Assembly (NCBI RefSeq): GCF_015221875.1
Contig: NZ_JACYGY010000001.1
Coordinates: 2,954,501-3,018,500, forward strand
DNA length: 64,000 nucleotides
Direction of reading: 5' to 3'
Origin: Dyadobacter subterraneus
GTDB lineage: Bacteria > Bacteroidota > Bacteroidia > Cytophagales > Spirosomataceae
A program made the position numbers and the translations under genes. The notes beneath the pieces were generated by a model. It was not told the origin of the DNA. It ran no database searches and saw only the letters and a list, made by a program, of their open reading frames with translations. Of this stretch, positions 1 through 8,232 are shown one piece after another; the stretch's first letter is position 1; every line of letters starts with the position of its first letter.

Positions 1-872
1 CACAAAAAAACATTACTGCATTTCTGCCGGATTTCCTGGCCATCTTTCTCATAAATAACGGCCGAGATTTTTCCTGACTGGTTTCTTTCAAACCCTGTAA
101 CAAAACTGTTGGCACGGATTTCAGCTCCATATTGAACGGCAAGCGGGAGATAGGTCACATCCATACTTCCTTTGGCGCCAATGTCACAACCAGCCTGACA
201 AAAGCCACGATTCGCACACGCCTCGCGCCAGCCAATACCTTGCTGAAAATATCGGGCTGAGAGAGCGGCATTAGCAGCTGCTGACGTTTTGATTCCGAGT
301 GCATCGCATCCCATTTTCATCAGTTGACCAGCACCGTTGATGGGTAATGGTGCCAGGGGATAACTTTTTACACGTTTCTTTCCCCATGGATAATCTGCCG
401 GACCGGAAACGCCTAGAAATTCTTCGATTTCATCAAAGTAACTTTCAAGATCTTCGTATCCAATGGGCCAGTCTACCCCAACGCCGAAATCGGTATGCAA
501 ATTAAAATCATCTGTTTGCGGCCGGGGAACATAGGCGGTATAATGTAAAGTGGAACCTCCAACACCGGTTCCTGAATTATTATTGCCAAAAGCCAAGGCA
601 TTTTTTCCCGCACTCAGGCGTTCGTCGTTCCAGAAAAGTTTAGCTTGTCCGGGTTCATCGGTTACAAAATCTTTGTTTGCAGACCAGTGACTTCCCGCCT
701 CCAGAGCCACGACTTTTAATCCTGCCCCGGCCAGCCTCGACAGCAGAGGCGCTCCGCCTGCGCCAGTTCCTATGACAACAGCATCGACAATCTCATCATT
801 TGAAAATTGTCTGGAAGGCAAACGATTACCATAAATATCATAAAAGGATCCGGTCCGGTTTTCGTCAGTCAT
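1..872 (-). CDS. GMC-family FAD oxidoreductase, N-terminal part (cut by window edge)
   Basis: About 290 N-terminal residues are visible; the gene runs off the left edge. An FAD-binding Rossmann motif (IGTGAGG, about residues 34-40) is followed by an acidic strand end (LEAG). The GMC signature GTGVGGSTLHYT lies near residue 100. A cysteine cluster (CANRGFCQAGC) resembles the iron-sulfur-binding segment of FAD-dependent gluconate/glucose dehydrogenase large subunits. The ATG at 872-870 overlaps the TGA of the upstream subunit-3 gene as ATGA, so the two are translationally coupled. The pair probably oxidises a sugar or polyol. I see no signal peptide. The C-terminal catalytic His region lies outside the window, so the substrate cannot be inferred. 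Confidence 0.9.
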   Translation of the reverse strand, partial: MTDENRTGSFYDIYGNRLPSRQFSNDEIVDAVVIGTGAGGAPLLSRLAGAGLKVVALEAGSHWSANKDFVTDEPGQAKLFWNDERLSAGKNALAFGNNNSGTGVGGSTLHYTAYVPRPQTDDFNLHTDFGVGVDWPIGYEDLESYFDEIEEFLGVSGPADYPWGKKRVKSYPLAPLPINGAGQLMKMGCDALGIKTSAAANAALSARYFQQGIGWREACANRGFCQAGCDIGAKGSMDVTYLPLAVQYGAEIRANSFVTGFERNQSGKISAVIYEKDGQEIRQKCSNVFL

Positions 873-1465
873 CGGTTATTAGGATTTGGCTTTTCAATCT
901 GGTCGAGGCCTATATTTTTCCATCCTTTTGCGTCGGCAAAAGATATGTCTCCAATTTCTTCTTTGGCCAAAGGATGACTATAATAAAGTTCAACCAAACT
1001 TGCCAGTAATTCTTCAAAAAACAGGTTGGAAGGAATCTGGTCCCACTCGTAACCCTTGGCATTACCAGCTTGAATCGTTAAGAGAATCTGGTCCGTTTCG
1101 GCGTCGTCAAGATCACAAAAAGTTTTGGCAAAGGCCATCTGAGCCAGTTTTTCCATACCTTTTATTCCCTTTTTGAAAAGCACTTTATCTTCTGGTAATT
1201 CATCGTAGCGCCAACCATTTCCAGGGCTTTTGCTCAGCTGTTCATCTAGCAAACCAGCCAGGTCAATCGGTTCATTCCTGTCTTGCGGAATCAATCTCAT
1301 ACAAACGCATTGAAGTATGGAAAAAGATTCATCGTCAAAAAAATCAGGAGTTGACTTTGTATTTGTGTCAAGACGATCTAACAGAAGGGCACGCGTGGAT
1401 GGCTTTACAAATTCAGTTTCCAAAATTTCCTTTACCCAGCCGTCGGGATAATTGGTATTTTCCAT
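869..1465 (-). CDS. gluconate 2-dehydrogenase subunit 3-like protein
   Basis: A protein of about 198 residues in the gluconate 2-dehydrogenase subunit 3 family, the small partner of GMC-type dehydrogenases. Supporting evidence is the overall sequence character and its ATGA overlap with the GMC gene downstream. I start it at the ATG at 1465 (MENTNYPDG). An earlier in-frame ATG at 1498 would overlap the preceding SDR gene by 32 bases. Many family members have a Tat signal; none is seen here, so the complex may be cytoplasmic or may be exported with its partner. No cytochrome subunit lies nearby. The electron acceptor is unknown. Confidence 0.8.
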   Translation of the reverse strand: MENTNYPDGWVKEILETEFVKPSTRALLLDRLDTNTKSTPDFFDDESFSILQCVCMRLIPQDRNEPIDLAGLLDEQLSKSPGNGWRYDELPEDKVLFKKGIKGMEKLAQMAFAKTFCDLDDAETDQILLTIQAGNAKGYEWDQIPSNLFFEELLASLVELYYSHPLAKEEIGDISFADAKGWKNIGLDQIEKPNPNNR

Positions 1466-1466
1466 C

Positions 1467-2330
1467 TTAATCACTGGAAAGTTTGCCGCCCGTAACATGG
1501 ATAAAACTTCCGGTCATAAAACTTCCGTCGTCCGAAGCCAGAAGTATATAGGCAGGGGCAAGTTCTTCGGGTTGACCCGGGCGTTTCAGTATCACCTCGT
1601 GACCAAAATTTTCGACTTCTTCAATGGGCATGGTGCCTGGAATATTTGGTGTCCAGACGGGGCCTGGCACTACGCAGTTGACCCGGATACCTCTGTCTCC
1701 AAGATTGAGCGCCAATGATTTTGTGAAAGAATGAATGGCGCCTTTGGTTGACGAATAATCAATTAAAATCGGAATTCCGGTCTTTCCCACGATACTTCCT
1801 GTATTAATAATCGAATCGCCTTCTTTCAAAAACGGCAACGCAGCCTGGGCCATAAAAAAATAACCAAGAATGTTGGTTTCAAAAGTACGTCGCAGTTGCT
1901 CTTCCGTAATGTCCTCGAATTTTTTCTGTGCCATTTGATATGCTGCATTGTTGACCAGGATATTCAGAACTCCATATTGGTCCACTGTCCTCTGCACAGC
2001 ATCTTTACAAGCCTGGGAATCCCGGACATCTGATTTGATGATCAGGCATGTTCCTCCTGCTTTTTCACAAAGGGTTTTTGTTTCCGTTGCGTCGTCGTCG
2101 TTTTCATTATATAAAATGGCGACTTTGGCACCTTCCAGGCAAAAACCAATGGCAACTGCTCTTCCAATTCCAGAATCTGCACCAGTGATCAGGGCGACTT
2201 TACCCTTTAATTTTCCGGCAGGTTTGTAGTGTGAAAATTCAGTTTCCGGAAGCGGATCCATTTTGGATTGCTCGGCAGGATAAGGCTGTTTCTGGCCCTT
2301 AAAATCTGTTGCCTTAGGATATGTTTTCAT
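1467..2330 (-). CDS. SDR-family oxidoreductase (YghA/general-stress type)
   Basis: NAD(P)-dependent short-chain dehydrogenase of about 287 residues. The cofactor motif TGADSGIG, the NNAA structural motif, an active-site Ser (NTGSIVG) and the YSSTK catalytic pair are all present. The long N-terminal arm before the Rossmann fold, containing KMDPLPE, is typical of the YghA/YhdF group of about 290-residue SDRs. I chose the ATG at 2330 (MKTYPKATDF); the in-frame ATG at 2417 would add an Arg-rich stretch with no family counterpart. It is first in a tight operon with the subunit-3 and GMC genes, suggesting joint handling of sugar or aldehyde oxidation. The substrate is unknown. Confidence 0.85.
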   Translation of the reverse strand: MKTYPKATDFKGQKQPYPAEQSKMDPLPETEFSHYKPAGKLKGKVALITGADSGIGRAVAIGFCLEGAKVAILYNENDDDATETKTLCEKAGGTCLIIKSDVRDSQACKDAVQRTVDQYGVLNILVNNAAYQMAQKKFEDITEEQLRRTFETNILGYFFMAQAALPFLKEGDSIINTGSIVGKTGIPILIDYSSTKGAIHSFTKSLALNLGDRGIRVNCVVPGPVWTPNIPGTMPIEEVENFGHEVILKRPGQPEELAPAYILLASDDGSFMTGSFIHVTGGKLSSD

Positions 2331-2415
2331 AATTTGTTGATGAAGTGATCGGAAAAGGTGCGAAATTCTCATCTCAGACAATCTTTTCCTTAAATTTCTT
2401 CTATCTACAAATCTC

Positions 2416-2541
2416 ATGCCTTTGAGAAGTCACAGCAGCCTAATATTCCTTCAGGGAGTAAACATTTCTGAAATTGAAGTCTTTTCGGACGGTGATCAGC
2501 AATTTGTTTATAAAAACGAGTTAACCGCAATTGGTATTTAA
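2416..2541 (+). pseudogene. 41-codon ORF, possible LytTR-domain remnant
   Basis: A short open frame starts at an ATG (MPLRSHSS) and stops at 2541. The segment SLIFLQGVN followed by a charged strand and a turn (VFSDGDQQFVYKNEL) looks like the start of a LytTR DNA-binding domain, which normally spans about 100 residues. No continuation is found in the other frames. I read it as a leftover fragment, but a real small protein cannot be excluded. Confidence 0.3.
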
Positions 2542-2585
2542 TAGACTGGATCTTTTATTTGTTTTTGTGGAAAAGGTGTGATTAA

Positions 2586-2693
2586 ATGTTTGAAGATTTG
2601 TCTCATTTTTCATTTGCCTTTAAAAAATTGTTTGGTCACACACCGAAAGATTTGATGAAAAAAGAGTCTGAGCACGCTCTGATTTATTTTTAA
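2586..2693 (+). pseudogene. AraC-family regulator remnant (C-terminal HTH end only)
   Basis: A 35-codon frame reads FEDLSHFSFAFKKLFGHTP, which matches the last helix-turn-helix of AraC/XylS regulators (pattern GFxDxSHFSxxFKKxFGxTP). The codon just before the ATG is a stop, and no effector domain or first HTH is found upstream. This is the 3' end of a lost regulator gene. Two intact AraC genes lie downstream on the opposite strand. Confidence 0.7.
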
Positions 2694-2747
2694 ACGAAAA
2701 AAGTAAGCGCCCTTTTGAGCGCTTACAATAAGCAGCAATCTTTGATT

Positions 2748-3500
2748 TTACAAATTCATACCACCGGTCAATTCAATTCGCTGGCCATTTACCCATTTGG
2801 CATCTTCGCTGCAAAGGAATGCCACTACGCCGCCGATATCGTCAGGTAAACCAACGCGTCCAAGCGCGGTAACACCTGCCACATAGGCACGCATTTCCGG
2901 CGTGTCTTCCATGGCTGCTCCTCCGAAAATTGCGCCGGGAGCTACTACGTTAGCCGAAATGCCACGTGCACCCAGTTCAAGCGCAAGAAATCTGGTATAC
3001 ACATCGACTGCTCCCTTCATCATGCCGTATGCCGATACACCGGCAAAGCTGACACGGGAAACTGCCGAAGAAATGTTGACAATTCGTCCGCCATCGTGCA
3101 TATAATCCAATGCTTTTTGAGTCAGGAAATAAACACCTTTCACATGAATATTCAACATTTCATCAAACTGAGCCTCAGTAGTTTTTGTAAAAGGCGCGGA
3201 CAGGCTGGTTCCTGCATTGTTGACCAGGAAATCGAAACGTTCTGCACCAAAAGTTGACTTTAATGCCAGCGCGGTTTGCTGAAAAAAGTTGTCAAAGCCG
3301 CTAATGTCGGCCGTGTTTAGAGGCAAAGCAACGGCTTTTCGCCCAAGAGCGGTTATGGCCGCTACGGTTGCGTCGGCTTCGGTTTGATTGCTGCGATAAG
3401 TGAGCAGGACGTCTGTGCCTTTTTTAGCCAGACTAATTGCAATATCTTTTCCAATTCCACGGCTTCCACCGGTTACTAATGCGATTTTTTGAGTTGCCAT
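2748..3500 (-). CDS. SDR-family oxidoreductase
   Basis: A 250-residue classical SDR. It has the TGGSRGIG cofactor loop, NNAGTS, active-site Ser in ISSAVS and catalytic Tyr/Lys in YGMMK, and ends with a normal C-terminal GG motif. The start at 3500 (MATQKIALVTGG) puts the Rossmann strand at residue 5, as usual; the in-frame ATG at 3545 adds 15 unrelated residues. An AraC-family regulator lies directly upstream on the same strand, 80 bases away, and is the likely regulator. It probably reduces a carbonyl compound with NADPH. The substrate is not predictable. Confidence 0.85.
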   Translation of the reverse strand: MATQKIALVTGGSRGIGKDIAISLAKKGTDVLLTYRSNQTEADATVAAITALGRKAVALPLNTADISGFDNFFQQTALALKSTFGAERFDFLVNNAGTSLSAPFTKTTEAQFDEMLNIHVKGVYFLTQKALDYMHDGGRIVNISSAVSRVSFAGVSAYGMMKGAVDVYTRFLALELGARGISANVVAPGAIFGGAAMEDTPEMRAYVAGVTALGRVGLPDDIGGVVAFLCSEDAKWVNGQRIELTGGMNL

Positions 3501-3580
3501 AAGACTTTTTTTGTACTGATTAAAAACAATACAAAAGTCCGTCAAAGGGGAGAGGTCAGGTTTGTTTCAACCAATCAATT

Positions 3581-4531
3581 TTATGTATAATTCAAACTTT
3601 TTGTTTGTCTTCGAAATACACCCGGAGAAAAGGAAGTTTCGTTTTTAAAGAATTTGGCAAAATGGGCAAAGTCCGAAAATCCCAGACTATCCGCAATTTC
3701 GGCGATACTCCAGCCGGTGTGGCGAAGTAATGCTTTTGCTTCCTGAAGAATTCTCCCGGCAATAAGTTCAGTTGTCGTAAGACCAGTCGTCTCTTTTAGT
3801 ACTTTATTTAAATGATTGATATGCACCGCCAGTTGATCGGCATATTGTTTTGCGGTGCGAATGGTAAGCTTTTGTTGTGGACTTTCCAGGGGAAACTGTC
3901 TTTCGAGAAGTTCTAAAAAAAGAGACGTTGTTCGAGCGGAAGCGCTGTGATTCGGATGAAGTATGGTGCTGGACTGTAACTTCTGCCCAATATGGATCAG
4001 TTCGAGCGCGTAAGCCCGAAGCAGGTCATATTTGTAAGCGTAATTAGATGCAATTTCGGCTTCCATATTTTCAAAAATCCCTTGTACACGCGTAATATCG
4101 GCATCTGAAAGGGAATAAACCGGATGTTCAGGCGATTTGAAAATGGGCAGTTCGTCCAATACCACACCACTTCTGCTTGGGTGAAGGAATTCAGCAGTGA
4201 ATACACAGAACTGTCCGGTCTGGTGCCCTATCGGCAGCCAATAAAACGGACTTTTGGGCGTTGAAAATACGAGGGTTGGTCGTAATATTTCAACCTTTCG
4301 GTCATGAAATTCAGCCACCGAGCGACCCGTCAGAAAACTTATTTTGTAAAATGCACGGGAAGCGCAGGATACTGCCGATTTCTCATGAGGCCCCTGCGTA
4401 ATCTCAGTTAAATTGAAAACATTGAAATGACCCACTTCCTGTTGGATACCTTCCGGCAGCAGTGCACTTAAATCCGTAGATGAGCCGCTTGAAAAGCGGG
4501 AGCACAATTCTTCAAACGATGTTGTAAGCAT
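3581..4531 (-). CDS. AraC-family transcriptional regulator
   Basis: A 316-residue regulator with an N-terminal sensing region (about 1-200, cupin-like by position) and a C-terminal AraC double helix-turn-helix (about 210-312). The second HTH is clear: GWSIAEIADSLGFSDFAHF, then FKNETSFSPGVFRRQ. The SDR gene lies immediately downstream on the same strand, so it probably activates that gene and perhaps itself. A second AraC gene (4711-5628) is upstream in the same orientation with similar architecture, which suggests a duplicated regulator. The ligand is unknown. Confidence 0.88.
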   Translation of the reverse strand: MLTTSFEELCSRFSSGSSTDLSALLPEGIQQEVGHFNVFNLTEITQGPHEKSAVSCASRAFYKISFLTGRSVAEFHDRKVEILRPTLVFSTPKSPFYWLPIGHQTGQFCVFTAEFLHPSRSGVVLDELPIFKSPEHPVYSLSDADITRVQGIFENMEAEIASNYAYKYDLLRAYALELIHIGQKLQSSTILHPNHSASARTTSLFLELLERQFPLESPQQKLTIRTAKQYADQLAVHINHLNKVLKETTGLTTTELIAGRILQEAKALLRHTGWSIAEIADSLGFSDFAHFAKFFKNETSFSPGVFRRQTKSLNYT

Positions 4532-4597
4532 GTTTTAATTTGTAAAAAACAAAGATAATGAAAAACAGATTACATCTTTGAAGATAGGATTATGTTT

Positions 4598-4682
4598 CAC
4601 GCAAAGCTTAAAAAGTAAAATGGATAAGACCTCTCTTTGCGTACTTTCATTACAACTTATTTTCTTTGCGTGATTGCAGAGG
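4598..4682. repeat. three copies of a CTTTGCGT word in an intergenic gap
   Basis: The gap between the two AraC genes carries CACGCAAAG at 4598-4606, CTTTGCGTA at 4635-4643 and CTTTGCGTG at 4674-4682. The first is the reverse complement of the third. It could be a small interspersed repeat or a regulator site. Confidence 0.4.
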
Positions 4683-4710
4683 CTCCTAAAAACTAAGAAG
4701 GTATTAAGCC

Positions 4711-5628
4711 TTAAAAATTTCTCCTGAATTCGGCCGGTGTATACCCAGTATTCTTTTTGAAGAATAGATTAAAACTGGGCTGCTCAGCAAAACCGATGCT
4801 ATAACTAATATCTTGAAGGCTCCAGTCGGTTTGGACTAACAATGCTTTTGCTTCGTCCAGTAACCGGTTGCGGATGTGCGTACTGGCATTTTGTCCTGTA
4901 TGTTTTTTAAGTAATTGATTTAGGTAATTGGGATGCATCTGAAGGCTGCCGGCAAATTCCTTGGCCGTTTTGATACGAATCGGTGCGCTGTAATTAATAG
5001 CCGAAGTTTCTTTTTCAAGCAGATCAAAAAAGTGATGGATATGCGTAAAATCCTCGGTAACCTCATCGGGTTTGGGATGACGTGCAACTTTCATACTTTC
5101 AACCATTAAAAGTTGTAGAAAGGCCTGCATGGCGTCTTCCTTGAAATCACTGTTGCCTAATTCCTCTTCCTGCATTTTTTCAAAATACTGGCCTATCCGC
5201 AGCACCTCAGGATCGGTCAACCGGATTACACTTTTTGATTTATCAGAGAACAATCCGAATTTATCAATCACCGCTTTAAGTTGTAAGTGATGGTTAACAA
5301 ACGATTTTTTAAACAAAACATAAAATCCACCAGATTCATCGGACAAATTTTTCCAGGAAATAATGTCGTTGGGATGAATGAACAATAGCGTCGGCTCCTC
5401 AATGTAATAAGTATTGAGGCCCATGGTGAAAACGCCGGTACCTTTTGTAATGAATAAAATCTTGTAAAACTCCCGTCTGTTTGGTGAAAGATAATTCCGG
5501 CATTCATGCTGCTCGCGGTTAAAAACACGAATGTTCCAGTCTTCAAAATATTCACGAAAAACGGGAATCATATCTGGCAAGTCGCGCAGTGTGTCGATCA
5601 CTTTGCTGTCTAGGGTTGTTTTGAGCAT
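4711..5628 (-). CDS. AraC-family transcriptional regulator
   Basis: A 305-residue regulator with an N-terminal effector region and a C-terminal AraC HTH pair from about residue 200. DWSLQDISYSIGFAEQPSFN and the following FFKKNTGYTPAEFRR are standard recognition-helix sequences. It is transcribed away from the SDR gene at 6236, with about 600 bases between them holding a long inverted repeat. It may control that SDR, itself, or the downstream AraC/SDR pair. The signal is unknown. Confidence 0.88.
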   Translation of the reverse strand: MLKTTLDSKVIDTLRDLPDMIPVFREYFEDWNIRVFNREQHECRNYLSPNRREFYKILFITKGTGVFTMGLNTYYIEEPTLLFIHPNDIISWKNLSDESGGFYVLFKKSFVNHHLQLKAVIDKFGLFSDKSKSVIRLTDPEVLRIGQYFEKMQEEELGNSDFKEDAMQAFLQLLMVESMKVARHPKPDEVTEDFTHIHHFFDLLEKETSAINYSAPIRIKTAKEFAGSLQMHPNYLNQLLKKHTGQNASTHIRNRLLDEAKALLVQTDWSLQDISYSIGFAEQPSFNLFFKKNTGYTPAEFRRNF

Positions 5629-5899
5629 AACGGTTTGTCAGAGGTTTATACAAATTTACTCAAAATCAATGATGTATGAAGAAAGTGAAACTGGCGAATT
5701 TCAGGTTTAAGATAGCCACATTTAATTATTCTCTCTCACTTTCAACTGGTAATCTTTCAATATATTTCCCAGAACCGGCGGAAATTGCCGGTGTTAACAC
5801 CTGAAAAACCTGCTTTATTTAGTTTCAAAGGAATTAACGTCTTTTATATTTTGACAATACAAGATTAAGCTGAAACAGGGGATGCCTTGTTACGAAATG

Positions 5900-5928
5900 C
5901 AAAGCTTCTGTTATGAATTTCAAAGATT
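5900..5928. repeat. left arm of a 29-bp inverted repeat
   Basis: This 29-base arm (CAAAGCTTCTG ... CAAAGATT) is the reverse complement of 6136-6164 with two mismatches. The arms are 207 bases apart. No transposase or clear target-site duplication flanks them. Confidence 0.75.
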
Positions 5929-6135
5929 GAATGGAAAAGTATAGCGTTCGTGGCATTGGTTAAGCAGAAATGGATTAAGCAACAGTTTTTAATAGTTTGC
6001 AAGTTTAGCAACCTGATATAACAGCTCAAAATGAAGTTGTGTTTGCTTCAAAAAAATGAAAATACAGGGTTATTTAAAAATCCGTTCGGTATTATTAGCC
6101 CTTTCGTTCTTCATAAAACTATCTCCTTTTTAGCA

Positions 6136-6164
6136 AATCTTTGAAATTCGTAATAGAAGCTTTG
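6136..6164. repeat. right arm of a 29-bp inverted repeat
   Basis: This is the partner of the arm at 5900-5928 (AATCTTTGAAATTC ... GAAGCTTTG). It ends 72 bases before the SDR start, in a promoter-like position. It could be a regulator site used in DNA looping or the relic of a small non-autonomous element. Confidence 0.75.
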
Positions 6165-6235
6165 TTATGGATACAGCCCAGGCCTCTGATTGTGATCAAT
6201 TTTGTCTCATCAAATAATTTAAACGATTGGCAAAA

Positions 6236-7117
6236 ATGAAAACGCAAAAAACATGGTTCATTACCGGGGCCTCACGAGGATTTGGATTAGAAATTACAAA
6301 AGCTGTACTCGCATCAGGTGACCGGGTTGTTGGTACTGTTCGCAGCAAAGCCGCAGAATTGAGTGCACATTTTAATAATGACCCTGATCTGTTGGTTATA
6401 ACAATGGATGTTACAAATGAGCAGCAAATTAAGGCTGCCGTTCAACAAGCCGTCGATCAGTTTGCACAAGTCGATCAGTTTGCACAAATTGATATCCTGA
6501 TTAACAATGCCGGCTATGGATTACTTTCGGGTGTTGAAGAGGCTACCAATGAAGAAGTGAAGCAAAATTATGAAGTGAATGTTTTCGGGACGCTTAATGT
6601 GATCAGAGCTGTGCTTCCGTTTATGAGGGAAAAGAAAAGTGGGCATGTGATCAATATTTCATCCGTAGGCGGCCTCGGCGCATACATAGGCTGGGGACTT
6701 TACGGCTCTACAAAATTTGCGATTGAAGGAATCACGGAAGCGCTGGCTATGGAAGTTGCCCCGCTGGGTATTTTTGCAACGGTAGTCGCACCAGGATTTT
6801 TCCGGACCAACTTTCTGGATGAAAGCTCACTTATCAGCAGTGCTCAAATTATTCCAGACTATGCGGAAACAGTAGGAGCCATGCGGAAATTTGCTGCCAA
6901 AGTAAACTATCAGCAGCCAGGAGATCCTGAAAAGCTGGCAAAAGCCTTCGTTGCACTTGGAAATTCAGAAAATCCTCCGGTGCATTTGCCTTTGGGGAAA
7001 GATTCTCTTGAAAGATTCAGAAGCAAAACTGCGGCTTTTGAAAAAGATGTTGCCGACTGGTTTGATACAATCACAGGAACAGATCACGATGATGTCAAAA
7101 CCAACAAACCGGAATAA
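6236..7117 (+). CDS. SDR-family oxidoreductase
   Basis: An SDR of about 293 residues, longer than classical 250-residue forms. It has TGASRGFG near the N-terminus, NNAGYG, INISSVGG and the catalytic YGSTK. The extra C-terminal length is typical of the single-domain SDR group annotated as oxidoreductase/ketoreductase. I use the ATG at 6236 (MKTQKTWFITGA); a TTG three codons earlier is also in frame. An exact 18-bp tandem duplication (6452-6487) doubles VDQFAQ before the fifth strand. The exported VOC gene follows 47 bases later on the same strand. Confidence 0.85.
   Translation: MKTQKTWFITGASRGFGLEITKAVLASGDRVVGTVRSKAAELSAHFNNDPDLLVITMDVTNEQQIKAAVQQAVDQFAQVDQFAQIDILINNAGYGLLSGVEEATNEEVKQNYEVNVFGTLNVIRAVLPFMREKKSGHVINISSVGGLGAYIGWGLYGSTKFAIEGITEALAMEVAPLGIFATVVAPGFFRTNFLDESSLISSAQIIPDYAETVGAMRKFAAKVNYQQPGDPEKLAKAFVALGNSENPPVHLPLGKDSLERFRSKTAAFEKDVADWFDTITGTDHDDVKTNKPE
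6452..6487 (+). repeat. 18-bp perfect tandem duplication inside an SDR gene
   Basis: Two identical 18-base units (GTCGATCAGTTTGCACAA) lie side by side and keep the frame, adding six residues before the QIDILINNAG segment. Being exact, it looks recent. Confidence 0.9.
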
Positions 7118-7164
7118 ACACGAAATAATCTTAATGTATTTACCAAATTTTCACATCTGCAATC

Positions 7165-7704
7165 ATGAAAACATACATCAAAACTGCTTTGTATAGTATA
7201 TTATTTTTAATGACAAACATTATTGCCCAGGCACAGCATAGTGAAGCCACCGGTTTTAAAATGCCGGCACTTAATCCTGGCAGTGCACTTTCCGAAATCA
7301 GTGGGAATCACGTTGGAATCCGTGTCCCTGATTATGCAGCTGCTATAAAATGGTACACTGAAAAACTCGATTTCAGGGTAATTCACGAATGGGATTATGC
7401 AGACGAAAAACTCGCTTATCTTGCTCCGGCCAATACGAATGATTTTTGGATCGAGATTCTTGCTGGTGGAAAACTAATACCGAATACCAAATTTAACGAC
7501 CTGGGAAAAAGTCTGGAAAGTGGCGGCTATCATCACTTGTGTGTCCACGTCACCAACCTTAATAAAGTACTGGCTGAATTGAAAAAACGCGGTGTTACTG
7601 TTGTCGGCCAGCCTTTTTATCTGGATGCCATTACAAGAAATCTTGCGTTTATCCAGGATCCCTGGGGCAATATGATCGAACTATCGGAAGTTGTTAAAAA
7701 ATAA
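7165..7704 (+). CDS. exported VOC-family (glyoxalase-like) protein
   Basis: A 179-residue protein with a signal peptide (hydrophobic residues 8-21, AQAQ cleavage region) and one vicinal-oxygen-chelate domain. A metal-ligand-type His occurs in SGNHVGIRV (His49), further His residues in GGYHHLCVHV, and an acidic ligand in the closing strand (NMIELSEV). VOC proteins act as lyases, isomerases or dioxygenases, usually as dimers with a divalent metal. Export is unusual for a glyoxalase and argues against methylglyoxal detoxification. It lies 47 bases behind an SDR on the same strand. Function is unknown. Confidence 0.8.
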   Translation: MKTYIKTALYSILFLMTNIIAQAQHSEATGFKMPALNPGSALSEISGNHVGIRVPDYAAAIKWYTEKLDFRVIHEWDYADEKLAYLAPANTNDFWIEILAGGKLIPNTKFNDLGKSLESGGYHHLCVHVTNLNKVLAELKKRGVTVVGQPFYLDAITRNLAFIQDPWGNMIELSEVVKK

Positions 7705-7720
7705 CGTATAAATAATATCG

Positions 7721-7768
7721 TTAACGAACAGAATACTACGGACTTTTCCGAATTATTCTGTTCGTTAA
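7721..7768. terminator. bidirectional hairpin between convergent genes
   Basis: Arms of 15 bases (TTAACGAACAGAATA and its exact complement at 7754-7768) surround an 18-base loop. It separates the VOC gene from the convergent DinB gene, and the right arm overlaps the DinB stop codon. There is no strong T run. Confidence 0.6.
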
Positions 7769-8232
7769 GTCGTAGATGGAAAAATCCTTGCATACTGAAT
7801 ATAATCGGTGGATGGTGGGATATGACCCAATTCTCTGATCCGGCGGACAATCTGGCCGCGGTGGTAAGTGGCATGATTTACGACATGAGCAAGCGTGTCT
7901 TGAATTGTATTACTAAATGGCTGTCCAGCAAGATTATTATAATCGATTTGCTCAATGAACTTTTGTTTATCCAGCCCCTGAATGTAGTCCAGCCACGCTG
8001 TTCCGTTATCATTTAAGAGTTCTGGCAGCTTGGCCAATTCCAGAATCTGCCATACGGGCTGGTCATTCTGTTGATTGATAATCCGGTAATACCAGTTTGA
8101 TTGCGCCAGAAAAAGATGGCTCATTAGCTTTATGCAATCTTCATCCCGGATCTCGTTTTCGGATAAATGATTACAAATGAAATTGTTAGCCCAGTTGTTA
8201 AAGTCAAAAAGCCGGTAAAAGTAGTCGTTCAT
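7765..8232 (-). CDS. DinB-family protein
   Basis: A 155-residue four-helix-bundle protein of the DinB/YfiT type. The expected metal-binding histidines are visible: His39 (LMSHLFLAQ) and His120/His124 (VNHATYHRGQ). The NHxxYHRGQ motif is diagnostic. Family members are metal-dependent and some transfer low-molecular-weight thiols; the role here is not determined. It is transcribed alone, facing the VOC gene, with an HxlR gene upstream on the same strand about 150 bases away. Confidence 0.85.
   Translation of the reverse strand: MNDYFYRLFDFNNWANNFICNHLSENEIRDEDCIKLMSHLFLAQSNWYYRIINQQNDQPVWQILELAKLPELLNDNGTAWLDYIQGLDKQKFIEQIDYNNLAGQPFSNTIQDTLAHVVNHATYHRGQIVRRIRELGHIPPSTDYIQYARIFPSTT

Larger units (their letters stand above)
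5629..6235. other. long intergenic region between a divergent AraC gene and an SDR gene
   Basis: About 600 bases without a convincing gene. It contains a pair of long inverted arms (5900-5928 and 6136-6164). A 25-codon frame at 6056-6133 (MKIQGYLKIRS, hydrophobic middle) resembles a bare signal peptide and is probably not a functional gene. Confidence 0.5.

Noticed and set aside
886..1718. Plus-strand open frames at 886-1176 and 1452-1718
   Set aside because: They lie opposite clear minus-strand genes with family motifs and show no domain signature.
6227..6235. TTG start three codons before the SDR ATG
   Set aside because: The ATG at 6236 places the Rossmann strand at the usual distance; the TTG adds only MAK.
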